Positions 1 through 8,301 of a stretch of 64,000 nt of DNA are shown piece after piece (position 1 is the stretch's first letter; each line of letters begins with the position of its first letter). The position numbers and the translations under genes are program-made. Below the pieces are notes generated by a model. That model was not told where the DNA came from. It did not search any database and saw only the letters and a program-made list of their open reading frames with translations. This DNA comes from Vineibacter terrae (GTDB taxonomy: Bacteria; Pseudomonadota; Alphaproteobacteria; Reyranellales; Reyranellaceae): positions 62,001 through 126,000 of the forward strand of contig NZ_VDUZ01000009.1 in the NCBI RefSeq assembly GCF_008039615.1, written 5' to 3'.

Positions 1-987
1 TTCATCCGCGAGCCCGGCACCATCGTGCGCGGCGCGCCGCCGCCGGTGCCGCTGCTGGTGACGCATGGCTGGCCCGGGTCGGTGGTCGAGTTCCTGCATG
101 TGATCGACACGCTTGCCCATCCCGAGCGTCACGGCGGCGATGCGCTGGACGCCTTCGACGTCGTCGTGCCGTCGCTGCCGGGCTATGGCTGGTCGGCGCC
201 GCCGGTGCGGGCCGACGGCACGGTCGGGCCGATCGGCCCGCGTGCGATTGCCGGCCTGTGGCATCGGCTGATGGTCGAGGCGCTGAACTACCAGCGCCCC
301 TATGTCGTGCAGGGCGGCGACTGGGGCAGCACGGTATCGGCCTGGGTGGCCTTTGATCATCCCGTGACCAAGGGCGAGGGCGATGTCGAGACCGGTTGCC
401 AGGCGCTGCATCTGAACATGATGGCGCTGCGCCCGGGCATCGACGAGCGCACCGCCGGCCTCACCGAGGCGGAGACGCAGTGGCTCGTCCAGGCGCGCGC
501 CGGCCGCAGTGAGAAGACGGCCTATCAGCGCATCCAGTCGACCAAGCCGCAGACGCTGGGCGTCGGGCTCGCCGACTCTCCAGCGGGCCTCGCCGCCTGG
601 ATCGTCGAGAAGTTCCACGGGTGGAGCGATTGCAAGGGCGATCCCGGCACGCGCTTCAGCATGGACCGCCTGCTCGACAACATCATGGTCTACTGGCTGA
701 CGGGAACGGCCGGGACCGCGACCTGGCTCTATCGTGGCGTGATCGAGGAGAAGTCGCTGGCGCTGCCGCCGGGGAGGAAGGTCGAGGTGCCGACGGCTTT
801 CGCCGCCTTTCCTGCCGACCTGGCGCCGCCGCCACCCGAGGCCTGGGTCGAGCGCGCCTTCAACCTGCGGCGCTACACGAAGATGCCGTCCGGCGGACAC
901 TTCGCGGCGATGGAGGAGCCCGATTTGTGGGTCGCCGACATCCGCGACTTCGTGCGGCCGATGCGCTTCGGGGCTGCCAACGATTGA
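1..987 (+). CDS. Epoxide hydrolase (alpha/beta hydrolase), 5' end outside window
   Basis: The reading frame is open from base 1, so the start codon and the N-terminal lid region lie upstream. Seen: an HGWPGS oxyanion-hole motif, the nucleophile Asp in GGDWGS (codon 319-321) and a C-terminal GGHFAAMEEP block carrying the catalytic His (codon 898-900). This order is typical of the microsomal-type (EHN domain) epoxide hydrolases that open epoxides to diols through an Asp-ester intermediate. The visible part is about 328 residues, against about 380-400 for the whole family protein. It is followed 4 bases later by an acetyltransferase gene, so the two are probably co-transcribed. The substrate cannot be inferred. 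Confidence 0.85.
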   Translation, partial: FIREPGTIVRGAPPPVPLLVTHGWPGSVVEFLHVIDTLAHPERHGGDALDAFDVVVPSLPGYGWSAPPVRADGTVGPIGPRAIAGLWHRLMVEALNYQRPYVVQGGDWGSTVSAWVAFDHPVTKGEGDVETGCQALHLNMMALRPGIDERTAGLTEAETQWLVQARAGRSEKTAYQRIQSTKPQTLGVGLADSPAGLAAWIVEKFHGWSDCKGDPGTRFSMDRLLDNIMVYWLTGTAGTATWLYRGVIEEKSLALPPGRKVEVPTAFAAFPADLAPPPPEAWVERAFNLRRYTKMPSGGHFAAMEEPDLWVADIRDFVRPMRFGAAND

Positions 988-991
988 GACC

Positions 992-1510
992 ATGCCGCAC
1001 CCCTATGCGATCCGGCTGGCGCGACGCAGCGAGCTGCGCACGGTCCAGCAGATCGAAAACATGGCGGACCTCGTCTTCCGCCGTGTCGCCATGCCGTGGG
1101 TGCTCGCCATGCAGCCGGCGCCGCTGCCGGTGCTGCAAGAGGCGTATCGGCGCGGCTGGCTCTGGGTCGCGGTCGACGGCATCAATCGTCCACTGGGGTT
1201 CGCGTTGTTGACGACCGTGGACGGCGAGGCCTACCTGCATCAGCTCTCGGTGCTGCCGCGCACCGCCGGCCGCGGCATCGGCTCGGCGTTGATCGAGAAC
1301 GCCTGTGACGCGGCGCGCGCGGCGGATCATCGCACGCTCCTGCTGTCGACGTATGACGGTGTGCCCTGGAACGCGCCTTTCTACGCCCGCCGCGGGTTCG
1401 GGATCGTGCCGCCCGGTGCCTACACGCGCGCCCTGCGCGGCTTGCGTCAGGAGGAGATCAGGCTGGGGCATCCGGCATGGCGCCGGGTGCTGATGCGGCG
1501 GGCCGTGTAG
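992..1510 (+). CDS. GNAT-family N-acetyltransferase
   Basis: This is a 172-residue single-domain GNAT protein that transfers acetyl from acetyl-CoA to an amine. Motif A is seen as RTAGRGIG (about residues 90-97), which binds the CoA pyrophosphate, preceded by the strand LHQLSVLP. A typical motif B follows, NAPFYARRGF (about 127-136). The ATG lies 4 bases after the epoxide hydrolase stop, suggesting coupling. The acceptor substrate is unknown, and the family is too diverse to say more. Confidence 0.85.
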   Translation: MPHPYAIRLARRSELRTVQQIENMADLVFRRVAMPWVLAMQPAPLPVLQEAYRRGWLWVAVDGINRPLGFALLTTVDGEAYLHQLSVLPRTAGRGIGSALIENACDAARAADHRTLLLSTYDGVPWNAPFYARRGFGIVPPGAYTRALRGLRQEEIRLGHPAWRRVLMRRAV

Positions 1511-1588
1511 CGCCGTGGCGTCGCGGCGCATGCCGCCGGCGGCCGGCTTCGCTATAGTGCGCCGGCACGCGAGGCAGGAGCGCGATTG

Positions 1589-2260
1589 ATGGCAGGCGAG
1601 CAGCCGAAGATCAGCAAGGTCGACGTCCAGGAGGTCTTTCCGACGCCGCTGTGGATCGTCGACCTCGATCCTGCGACATATCGGCCGCTGAACGAGGCGC
1701 TGCGCGCCGAGATCGAGCGGCTGCTGACGCCGCGGCCGCCGATTCCCAAGGGCGCCAACTGGCAGACCGCGCAGGATCTGCACGAAAGCCCCAAGTTCGC
1801 GCGGCTGTGCGAGGTCGTGACGATGGCGGCGCGCGGCGCCATGCGCTGGTGGGGGCTCGAGGAGCACCCGCTGGTGATCACCGGCTGCTGGGCCAACATC
1901 AACCCGCCGGGCGCGCATCACCCGCGCCACACGCATCCCAACAACCTGCTGAGCGGCACCTACTACATCCAGGCGGGACCGGAGGCGGCGGAGATCGTGT
2001 TCTCCGATCCGCGGCCGCAGGCCCATGTGCTGATGCCGCGGCCGTCGCAGTTCAACACCCGCAACACCAACAGCCTGTCGGTCAAGGTGCAGGACGGGCG
2101 CATCGTGCTGTTCCCGTCATGGCTGCAGCATCATGTCGTCTCCAGCCAGAGCGATCTGGAACGCATGAGCATTGCGTTCAACTTCATGATTCCGCGCTAC
2201 ACCGAGACGCTGAGCTCGCCCATGTGGAAGGGCAACGTGTCGACGAGGAAGGCGGAATGA
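1589..2260 (+). CDS. TIGR02466-family putative 2OG-Fe(II) oxygenase, paralog 1
   Basis: A 223-residue protein of the TIGR02466-like group, annotated as putative 2-oxoglutarate/Fe(II) oxygenases. Seen: the opening VFPTPLWIVDL, a core GCWANINPPG, then HTHPNNLLSGTYY with His114 and His116, a distal WLQHHV (His181/182) and Arg192 in ERMSIAFN, which could bind the 2OG carboxylate. The metal motif reads HxH rather than HxD/E. An AGGAG at 1576-1580 supports ATG 1589 over the TTG just before it. A paralog follows directly on the same strand. Substrate and reaction are unknown. Confidence 0.75.
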   Translation: MAGEQPKISKVDVQEVFPTPLWIVDLDPATYRPLNEALRAEIERLLTPRPPIPKGANWQTAQDLHESPKFARLCEVVTMAARGAMRWWGLEEHPLVITGCWANINPPGAHHPRHTHPNNLLSGTYYIQAGPEAAEIVFSDPRPQAHVLMPRPSQFNTRNTNSLSVKVQDGRIVLFPSWLQHHVVSSQSDLERMSIAFNFMIPRYTETLSSPMWKGNVSTRKAE

Positions 2261-2306
2261 TCGGCGATAGCCTGCCGATGGCAGGATGCGGGGAGGCGGA
2301 CAGGTG

Positions 2307-2960
2307 ATGATCGAACGCACGGAAATGCGGCAGATCTTTCCCACGCCGCTGTGGATCGTCGACCTGAAGGCAGACATGGCGCGTGCGGTCAACGGCAGGC
2401 TGATGGCCGAGATCACGAAGCTGGCGACGCCGCGTCCTGCCGTGCCCAAGGGCACCAACTGGCAGACCGATCCGGTGCTGCACAAGCTGCCGCAATTCGC
2501 CGAGTTCGTGAGCCTTGTCGAGACCGCGGCCCGTGGCGCCCTGCGCTCCCTGCGCCTCGAGAAGTATGCGATGTTCGTCACCGGCTGCTGGGCCAACATC
2601 AACCCGCCCGGGGGCATCAATTCCAGCCACAGCCACCCCAACAATTTCCTGAGCGGCGTCTACTACGTCTCCATCCCGCAGGGCGCCGACCGCATCGAGT
2701 TCCTCGATCCGCGGTCGCAGGCGCAGGTGCTGATGCCCCATCCCGAGGAATTCAACCCGCTCAACGGCAACAGCATGACCATCGAGGCGCGGGATGGCCG
2801 GCTGGTCCTGTTCCCGGGCTGGCTGGTCCACCAGGTGCCGATCAACATGTCGAATGCAGAGCGTGTGTCGATCGCCTTCAACCTGATGTTCCGCCAGTTC
2901 GGCGAGACCGCGTCGGCACCGCTGTGGAAGGGCCGCATCCCGATCAAGCTGCCGGGCTGA
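2307..2960 (+). CDS. TIGR02466-family putative 2OG-Fe(II) oxygenase, paralog 2
   Basis: 217 residues, clearly homologous to the preceding gene over its full length: IFPTPLWIVDLK, GCWANINPPG, HSHPNNFLSGVYY with His108/His110, a distal His175 in WLVHQV, and Arg186 in ERVSIAFN. GGAGG at 2292-2296 supports ATG 2307; GTG 2304 is also possible. The ATG at 2286 lies upstream of that Shine-Dalgarno and is unlikely. The copies differ most at the N-terminus and around the metal motif (HHPRHTH against NSSHSH), which suggests an old duplication with different substrates. The gene ends at an inverted-repeat element shared with a convergent operon. Confidence 0.75.
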   Translation: MIERTEMRQIFPTPLWIVDLKADMARAVNGRLMAEITKLATPRPAVPKGTNWQTDPVLHKLPQFAEFVSLVETAARGALRSLRLEKYAMFVTGCWANINPPGGINSSHSHPNNFLSGVYYVSIPQGADRIEFLDPRSQAQVLMPHPEEFNPLNGNSMTIEARDGRLVLFPGWLVHQVPINMSNAERVSIAFNLMFRQFGETASAPLWKGRIPIKLPG

Positions 2961-3000
2961 TCCGGTACCCGCCTCGCTGCTCCCTGCTACACCCGACCCG

Positions 3001-3083
3001 TCATCCCGAGCGCAGCGAGGGATCTCCCGCGAAAGACGTACCGTGCGCCATTCGCAGGAGATCCCTCGCTACGCTCGGGATGA
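3001..3083. repeat. Inverted pair of a dispersed palindromic element
   Basis: Two 27-base arms (3001-3027 and 3057-3083) are reverse complements with one mismatch, separated by 29 bases. The core reads CCCGAGCGCAGCGAGGGAT. Elements with this core are widespread in G+C-rich proteobacterial intergenic regions. It lies between two convergent genes, so the strong RNA hairpin could act as a bidirectional terminator or protect the 3' ends of mRNA. That role is inferred from position only. Confidence 0.8.
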
Positions 3084-3096
3084 CAGCCGTGACTCG

Positions 3097-3906
3097 CTAT
3101 TTTCCGCGGTCCATCGCTTCCCAGTCGAACAGGCTGGGTTGCCTGTCGCCGAACCTCGCCACCGCCTGGCGGTGATAATCGGTATTGCGGGCGATCGCCT
3201 GGCTGGCGGCCTCCATCTCCAGAACCGCATGCAGGTCGAGCTCGAAGGAACGGTTGAGGATCGTCTTCGACATCGCGATCGCGGCCGTCGACGCGTGGCG
3301 GAAACGTGCGGCCAGCTTGCGGGCCTCGGCCATCAGGGTTTCGGGGGAATGGATGGCGTAGACGATTCCGAGCTCCTTCGCTTCCGCGGCGGGCAGCCGG
3401 CGGGCGCTGAAGATCAGCTCCTTGGCCTTCTGCAAGCCGACGATGCGCGGCAGCAGGAACAGGCCGGACCAATCCGGCACGAGGCCGATGCGGCCGAAGG
3501 CCTGCAGGAAGAAGGCGCGGGGCGTCGCCAGGATGAAATCGCCCGCAAGGGCGAGGTTGCATCCGGCGCCGGCCGCAGCGCCATCGACGGCGACGATCAC
3601 CGGCAGCTCGAGATTGACGAGATCATGCAGGCGATTATGGGCATCGCGCATGCGTTTGCGCATTTCCAGAGGCGGCTCCTCCTGCGCGCGCATGCGCTTG
3701 ACATCGCCGCCGGCCGAAAAGTTGCCGCCGGCGCCGGTGATGATCGCGGCCTTGATCTGCTGGCCCGCCTGCTCCTTGAGCAAGGCGAGCACCTGGTCGA
3801 GGTCGTGCCGCATCTCCGTCGACAGCGCATTGCGGGCTTCGGGGCGGTCGAGCGTGATGGTGGCGATCTCGTCGGCGACCTCGAAGCGAATGTGCGTGAG
3901 CTGCAT
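3097..3906 (-). CDS. Enoyl-CoA hydratase/isomerase family protein, PaaG-like
   Basis: A 269-residue crotonase-fold protein. Seen: ITLDRPEARNALS at the N-terminus, oxyanion-hole segments FSAGGDVKRM and AVDGAAAGAGCNLALAGD, and IGLVPDWSGLFLLPRIVG. The usual catalytic Pro-Glu of hydratases is replaced by Ala-Phe (QAFGRIGLVPD). Asp145 in VPD is kept, as in the PaaG isomerases, where this Asp is catalytic. ATG 3906 is chosen because GAGG lies 6 bases upstream; GTG 3918 overlaps the CoA-transferase stop and is the alternative. It is the last gene of the catabolic operon. Confidence 0.82.
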   Translation of the reverse strand: MQLTHIRFEVADEIATITLDRPEARNALSTEMRHDLDQVLALLKEQAGQQIKAAIITGAGGNFSAGGDVKRMRAQEEPPLEMRKRMRDAHNRLHDLVNLELPVIVAVDGAAAGAGCNLALAGDFILATPRAFFLQAFGRIGLVPDWSGLFLLPRIVGLQKAKELIFSARRLPAAEAKELGIVYAIHSPETLMAEARKLAARFRHASTAAIAMSKTILNRSFELDLHAVLEMEAASQAIARNTDYHRQAVARFGDRQPSLFDWEAMDRGK

Positions 3907-3914
3907 CGTCATCC

Positions 3915-5066
3915 TCACTCGGTGGCGGTTCGCGGGGCGGCGCGTGCGACAAGCCGATCGGGGTCGTGCTCACCAAGCATCGGCGCCGGTCGTGCTGCGC
4001 GCGGGCGCAGGCCGTCGAACGACACCGGTAGACGAACGAGGCGGGCGTCGGAGCCTTCGACCGTGTCGAAGATATCGAGCGCCTGAACTTGCGGGTGGTC
4101 AAGCACGTCCGGCAGCGTGTTGACCGGCGCGCACGGGACGCCGGCCGCCGTCAGGCGCGCCATCCACTGGGCGCGCGTCGCACCGCGGACAAGGGGTGCG
4201 ATCATGCCGTTCAGCATCTCGCGGTTTGCGCTGCGGCCGCGCGCGGTGCGGAAGCGCTCGTCGCTGGCCCACTCGGGATGGCCAAGCGCGCGCGCCAGCT
4301 TGGCGAACAGCCGGTCGTTGGCGCCGGCGATCATGATCTCGCCGTCCTGGGCGTCGAAGCAGCGATAGACCACGACCTTGGCGCTCCCGGACCGGGAGCG
4401 GCGTGGCAACTCACCCGAAGCGGCGTAGGTGGCAAGCGGAATGGCAAGCCAGCCGAGCGCGGTCTCCAGCAGCGAACCCTCCACGAGGCAGCCTTGCCCG
4501 GTGCGGTGTCGTTCCATCACCGCCGCAAGGCAGCCGAGCGCCGCCCAGATCCCGGTGCCAAGATCCAGCACCGAGGTGCCGATGCGCGCCGGCGGCGAGG
4601 CCTCGTCACCATTGACGCTGAACAGGCCCGAGAAGGCCTGGACGACCTCCTCGTAGCCCGGACTTCCCTGCAGCGGGCCGCGCGAGCCGAAGGCCGACAG
4701 CGAGCAGTAGACGAGACGTGGGTGCTCGGCACGCAGCGCGGCAGCGCCCAGACCGGCGGCTTCCATGGCGCCCGGGCGCATGTTCTCGATCAGCACGTCG
4801 TGCTCGGCGAGCTGCTGCCTGACCCAGGCGACGGAAGCGGGGTCCTTGAGGTCGAGCCGGATGCTCCTCTTGCCGCGATTCATGGTGTTGAACATCATGC
4901 TGGCGTCGCGGGCGAAGGGAGGCCCCCAGGCGCGGCAGTCGTCACCACCGTCGGGGCGCTCGATCTTGATCACGTCGGCTCCCAGGGCGGCGAGGATCTG
5001 GCCGGCCTGGGAGCCGGCAATATTGAGCGTGAACTCCATCACGCGCACGCCTTTCAGCGGCTGCAT
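3915..5066 (-). CDS. CaiB/BaiF family CoA-transferase
   Basis: A 383-residue class III CoA-transferase, which moves CoA between acyl groups through an Asp-anhydride intermediate. Seen: LKGVRVMEFTLNIAGSQAGQILAALGADVIKIERP at the N-terminus (described in part), NRGKRSIRLDLK, ENMRPGAMEAAGLG, and the catalytic Asp168 in SVLDLGTG. The length is close to family members (about 390-430). It probably activates the acid imported with the neighbouring Bug receptor, before dehydrogenation by the upstream acyl-CoA dehydrogenase. The next gene starts within or just after its stop codon, indicating translational coupling. The substrate is unknown. Confidence 0.88.
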   Translation of the reverse strand: MQPLKGVRVMEFTLNIAGSQAGQILAALGADVIKIERPDGGDDCRAWGPPFARDASMMFNTMNRGKRSIRLDLKDPASVAWVRQQLAEHDVLIENMRPGAMEAAGLGAAALRAEHPRLVYCSLSAFGSRGPLQGSPGYEEVVQAFSGLFSVNGDEASPPARIGTSVLDLGTGIWAALGCLAAVMERHRTGQGCLVEGSLLETALGWLAIPLATYAASGELPRRSRSGSAKVVVYRCFDAQDGEIMIAGANDRLFAKLARALGHPEWASDERFRTARGRSANREMLNGMIAPLVRGATRAQWMARLTAAGVPCAPVNTLPDVLDHPQVQALDIFDTVEGSDARLVRLPVSFDGLRPRAARPAPMLGEHDPDRLVARAAPRTATE

Positions 5067-5128
5067 GGCCGTGTACCCCGCTTCTGCGACATGGATGCGA
5101 GCGTCCGGAATCCCGGTTGGCTCGCGTG

Positions 5129-6112
5129 TCAGGTGGCGATCTTGGCCTTGAGGATGATGTCGGCCCAGCGCTCGCGCTCATGGGTGATGAAGGCGGCGAG
5201 CTGTTCCGGCGTCAGCGGCGGCGACTCGCGACCGGGCGATGTGAGCGGCGGCTTGCCCGGGCCGCCGGCGATCTCCTCGATCACGGCCTGGTTGAGCGTG
5301 CGCACCACGTGGTCCGGCGTGCCGCTGCGCACGCAGAAGGTGACGAACGGCAGATTGATGACATTGGGCAGGCCCAGCTCGGCAAACGTGGGCACGTCCG
5401 GGTACATCGGGATGCGCTGCGTATGGCTCACGGCCAGCGGGATCATGTCCTTCTGCTTGACGAAGTCGATGATCTCGAAAGGCGTGGCGAACATCATGTC
5501 GATATCGCCCGACCGGATGGCCATCAGGGTCGGTGGGCTGCCGCGGTAATGCACGATCAGCGTGTCGATTCCGGCCTCCCGGTTGAACAGCTCCGCCACC
5601 AGATGCACCGTCGAGCCGACACCGCCGGACCCGATCGTGAGTTTTCCCGGGTTTGCCTTGGCCTTCGCGACCAGCTCGGCGAGCGAGTTGACGCCCAGGC
5701 CCGGGCGCACCACGAGCATGCCCGCGCCGCGCTGGACGAGGGCCACGGGCACGAAGTCCTTGGCCGGGTCATAGGGGAAGGTGCGTCCCGAGTTGCGCCA
5801 AAGAAACTCGCCGTTGACCAGCTCGCCGTTGGTGCCGATCAGCAGCGTGTAGCCGTCGGCCGGCGCGCGCAGCGCCTCGCTCGCCGCGATGGTTCCCGCC
5901 GCACCCACCTTGTTCTCGACGACGATCGACACGCCGAAGCGCTCGCTGAGCCGTTGGCAGACGGCGCGCACCGGCGCATCAACGCTGCTCCCCGGCGCCG
6001 ATCCGACCAGGACACGCAACAGCTTCGTTGGCCAGCGCTCTTCTGCGCGCACGGCAGTGGCAGGCAGCATCGCGGCGGATGCCAGCGCTGCCAGGCGTCG
6101 TCTCGTCAGCAT
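5129..6112 (-). CDS. Bug-family tripartite tricarboxylate transporter substrate-binding protein
   Basis: A 327-residue periplasmic solute receptor of the TctC/Bug family. It has an arginine-rich signal peptide (MLTRRRLAALASAAM, cleaved near AVRAEE). The family core follows: LLRVLVGSAPGSSVDAPVRAV, VVENKVGAAGTIAASEA, GYTLLIGTNGELV, a central KLTIGSGGVGSTVHL and VPTFAELGLP. Such proteins bind carboxylates. No TctA/TctB membrane genes are nearby, so it must pair with a transporter elsewhere or act as a sensor, as is common for this expanded family. It lies between the acyl-CoA dehydrogenase and CoA-transferase genes of one operon. Confidence 0.9.
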   Translation of the reverse strand: MLTRRRLAALASAAMLPATAVRAEERWPTKLLRVLVGSAPGSSVDAPVRAVCQRLSERFGVSIVVENKVGAAGTIAASEALRAPADGYTLLIGTNGELVNGEFLWRNSGRTFPYDPAKDFVPVALVQRGAGMLVVRPGLGVNSLAELVAKAKANPGKLTIGSGGVGSTVHLVAELFNREAGIDTLIVHYRGSPPTLMAIRSGDIDMMFATPFEIIDFVKQKDMIPLAVSHTQRIPMYPDVPTFAELGLPNVINLPFVTFCVRSGTPDHVVRTLNQAVIEEIAGGPGKPPLTSPGRESPPLTPEQLAAFITHERERWADIILKAKIAT

Positions 6113-6140
6113 GTCTGTAATCTCCTTGGCCCGTTATCGG

Positions 6141-7376
6141 TCACAACGCCAGGTCGCCGTCCAGCATCGCCCTGGCGATGGCGCGCCGCAGGATCTCGTT
6201 CGAGCCGTCGGCGATGTTCACCTTGCGCATCGACACATAGGCCTCGGTCAGGTTCAGCTCGTTGGTCATGCCCATGGCGCCGTGCACCTGCATCACCGAA
6301 TCGAGGGCCTTGGCGCCGGCCTGGACGGCAAAGGCCTTGGTCATCGACAGCTCCTTGCGGGCAGGCAGGCCGCGGTCGAGGAGCTGCGAGACGTTGAGGC
6401 TCATCAGGTGGGCGGCATGGATCTGCATTGCCGCCTCGGCCAGCGGGAAGGTCACCCCCTGGTATTCGGCAATCGGATGGCCGAAAGCCTGGCGCACCTT
6501 GGTGTACTCGAAGCCCATCTCCAGCGCCCAGCGCGAGACGCCGACGGCGCGGGCCGAGTTGTAGATGCGCCCGAGGTTGACCCCCAGCATCGCCGTGGCG
6601 AAGCCGCGGTGCAGCTCGCCGACCAGCTGGTAAGGCTCGATCCGCACGTCGTCGAAGTGCAGCAGCGCTTCGTCGCCGCCGGCGCTGCCCCACATCTTGA
6701 TGATGCGCTCGACCTTGAAGCCGGGCGCATCGGTCGGCACCAGGAAGGCGCTGATGCCGCCCTTGCCCTGCGACGCGCGCTCCGCGTCGGTGACGGCAAA
6801 GACGATGCAGAACTCGGCATGTGGGCTGTTCGTCGTCCAGATCTTGCCGCCGCTCAGGCGCCAGCCATCGCCGTCGGCGACCGCGCGGGTTTTGATGCGC
6901 GCCGCATCCGAGCCGGCGCCGGGCTCGGACAACCCGAAGCACATGCTGGTCTTGCCGGACATCATGTCGGGCAGGATCCGGCGCTTGGCTTCCGGCGTCA
7001 TCTTGGCGAGCACCGGGCTTGGTCCCATCGCCCAGTGGCTCACGGCGTAGTGGCCAAGCCAGTGCTTGTAGCCGCAGGCATGGAAGATCTTTTCCCACAC
7101 GCCGAACCAGGCGACATGGCCCATCCCGGCGCCGCCGATCTGCTCGGGTGCGCACATGGCGTAGTAGCCGGCCGCGGCCGAGGCCATGCGGATCTCGCGG
7201 ATGATGTCGAGCACGGCCGGGCTGAAGCGGCCGTCTTCGGCGTAGAGCTTGCGATCGTCATCCAGCAGCGCCTCGTGCCGCGCGTGTCGCGTGAAAACTT
7301 CCGCATGCAGGAAGCTTTCGATGCCGTCGCGCACGGCGCGCACATCTTCCGGGTACTCGTAGGCGATGGCATTCAT
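6141..7376 (-). CDS. Acyl-CoA dehydrogenase family protein
   Basis: A 411-residue FAD flavoprotein of the acyl-CoA dehydrogenase superfamily that introduces an alpha-beta double bond. Seen: the signature GLSEPGAGSDAA, the flavin-contacting WRLSGGKIWTTNSPHAEF, and a C-terminal helical domain with YQGVTFPLAEAAMQIHAAHL and DGSNEILRRAIARAML. It is the first gene of the acd-bug-caiB-ech operon, with 28 bases to the receptor gene. A long dyad 75-104 bases upstream of its ATG is a candidate IclR operator. The specific substrate is not recognisable. Confidence 0.9.
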   Translation of the reverse strand: MNAIAYEYPEDVRAVRDGIESFLHAEVFTRHARHEALLDDDRKLYAEDGRFSPAVLDIIREIRMASAAAGYYAMCAPEQIGGAGMGHVAWFGVWEKIFHACGYKHWLGHYAVSHWAMGPSPVLAKMTPEAKRRILPDMMSGKTSMCFGLSEPGAGSDAARIKTRAVADGDGWRLSGGKIWTTNSPHAEFCIVFAVTDAERASQGKGGISAFLVPTDAPGFKVERIIKMWGSAGGDEALLHFDDVRIEPYQLVGELHRGFATAMLGVNLGRIYNSARAVGVSRWALEMGFEYTKVRQAFGHPIAEYQGVTFPLAEAAMQIHAAHLMSLNVSQLLDRGLPARKELSMTKAFAVQAGAKALDSVMQVHGAMGMTNELNLTEAYVSMRKVNIADGSNEILRRAIARAMLDGDLAL

Positions 7377-7450
7377 GTCCGTTCCTCCCTCGGTCGGCGG
7401 ACCGTGTTAGCACCCATCGGCGGCGGGCGGAGCGGCTGCGGGGCCCTTCG

Positions 7451-7480
7451 CGCATGATATTGCATATGCAATGTCGTGCG
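7451..7480. promoter_or_regulatory. 30-bp dyad, candidate IclR operator
   Basis: The two 15-base halves, centred between 7465 and 7466, are reverse complements at 13 of 15 positions. The central 14 bases, ATTGCATATGCAAT, are a perfect palindrome. It lies in the only sizeable gap of the catabolic set, between the end of the IclR gene and the start of the acyl-CoA dehydrogenase gene. IclR proteins bind pseudo-palindromes next to the operons they control, so assignment to the neighbouring regulator is a reasonable inference. The A+T-rich centre stands out from its surroundings. Confidence 0.65.
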
Positions 7481-7535
7481 ATGCCGGAGCCGCGCAGGAA
7501 CTGCTCTCGGATCGAGCGATACGGGAGGCTGCCGG

Positions 7536-8297
7536 CTACGCGTCAGGCATCGTCTGGCAATGCGAGGCGACCTGCTTGCGCAGCACGTCGGCGAGAAGCC
7601 GATGCTCGGCCCGGATACGACGTGCCGACCCTGCCACTGAAAGCACCAGCGGCTTGTTGAGGATGTCGTTGAAAGGCAGCCGCACGGCGACCGAGCCAAC
7701 GTCGCGGAACACACCGTTCGTGATCCAACCGTAGCCGTCGCGACGGGTGCGGCCGACATGGCGCAGAACGCACCCGAGATCCTCGTGCTGCGCGGCAGCG
7801 GTGGCGTTGATCAGGCGCACGATGCGGCCGACCTCCGCATCGGTCCGTTCGGCCAGCAGCACCAGGCCACCGGCGCCGCGGCAGATCGGCCGCGATGTCC
7901 CCGGCCGCAGGGCCAGCTTGGATGACGACCGGCGCGCCTCGATGACGTACATGTATTGCAGCTCGACACCGTTCTGCGTGCAGAGCATCGTCGTCATGCG
8001 CGTCAGCTCGCGCACCCGTGCCAGCAGTCCGAAGATCTCGTTGCGACCGAACGTGCCGGCGTGGATCCATCCGCCGAGCAGAGCCACGCGCATGGTCGGC
8101 GCGAAGCGGCGTGTCTCGGTGTCGTAGTTCAGGTATCCCGTGCGCCGCAGGTCGTTCATCAGGAACGACGTGCTCGACTGCGGGTAGCCGAGCATGGCGG
8201 CGATCTCGCCTACTGCTGCCGGCCGGCGCAGCTTCTCGTAGAGATCAAGAATCTCGAGCGCCCGGCGTGCCGATTTCACCGACCGTTCTGCCGCCAT
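7536..8297 (-). CDS. IclR-family transcriptional regulator
   Basis: 253 residues. The N-terminal winged helix-turn-helix (about residues 12-60) includes GEIAAMLGYPQSSTSFLMND and RTGYLNYD. The C-terminal IclR effector domain follows, including ELTRMTTMLCTQNGVELQYM, RPICRGAGGLVLLA and YGWITNGVFRDVGSVAVRLP. It starts 4 bases after the amidase stop, so amidase and regulator are one transcript. It probably controls the downstream acyl-CoA operon through the dyad at 7451-7480 and perhaps its own transcript. The likely ligand is an amide-derived acid or its CoA ester (inference). Confidence 0.9.
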   Translation of the reverse strand: MAAERSVKSARRALEILDLYEKLRRPAAVGEIAAMLGYPQSSTSFLMNDLRRTGYLNYDTETRRFAPTMRVALLGGWIHAGTFGRNEIFGLLARVRELTRMTTMLCTQNGVELQYMYVIEARRSSSKLALRPGTSRPICRGAGGLVLLAERTDAEVGRIVRLINATAAAQHEDLGCVLRHVGRTRRDGYGWITNGVFRDVGSVAVRLPFNDILNKPLVLSVAGSARRIRAEHRLLADVLRKQVASHCQTMPDA

Positions 8298-8301
8298 GGA
8301 G

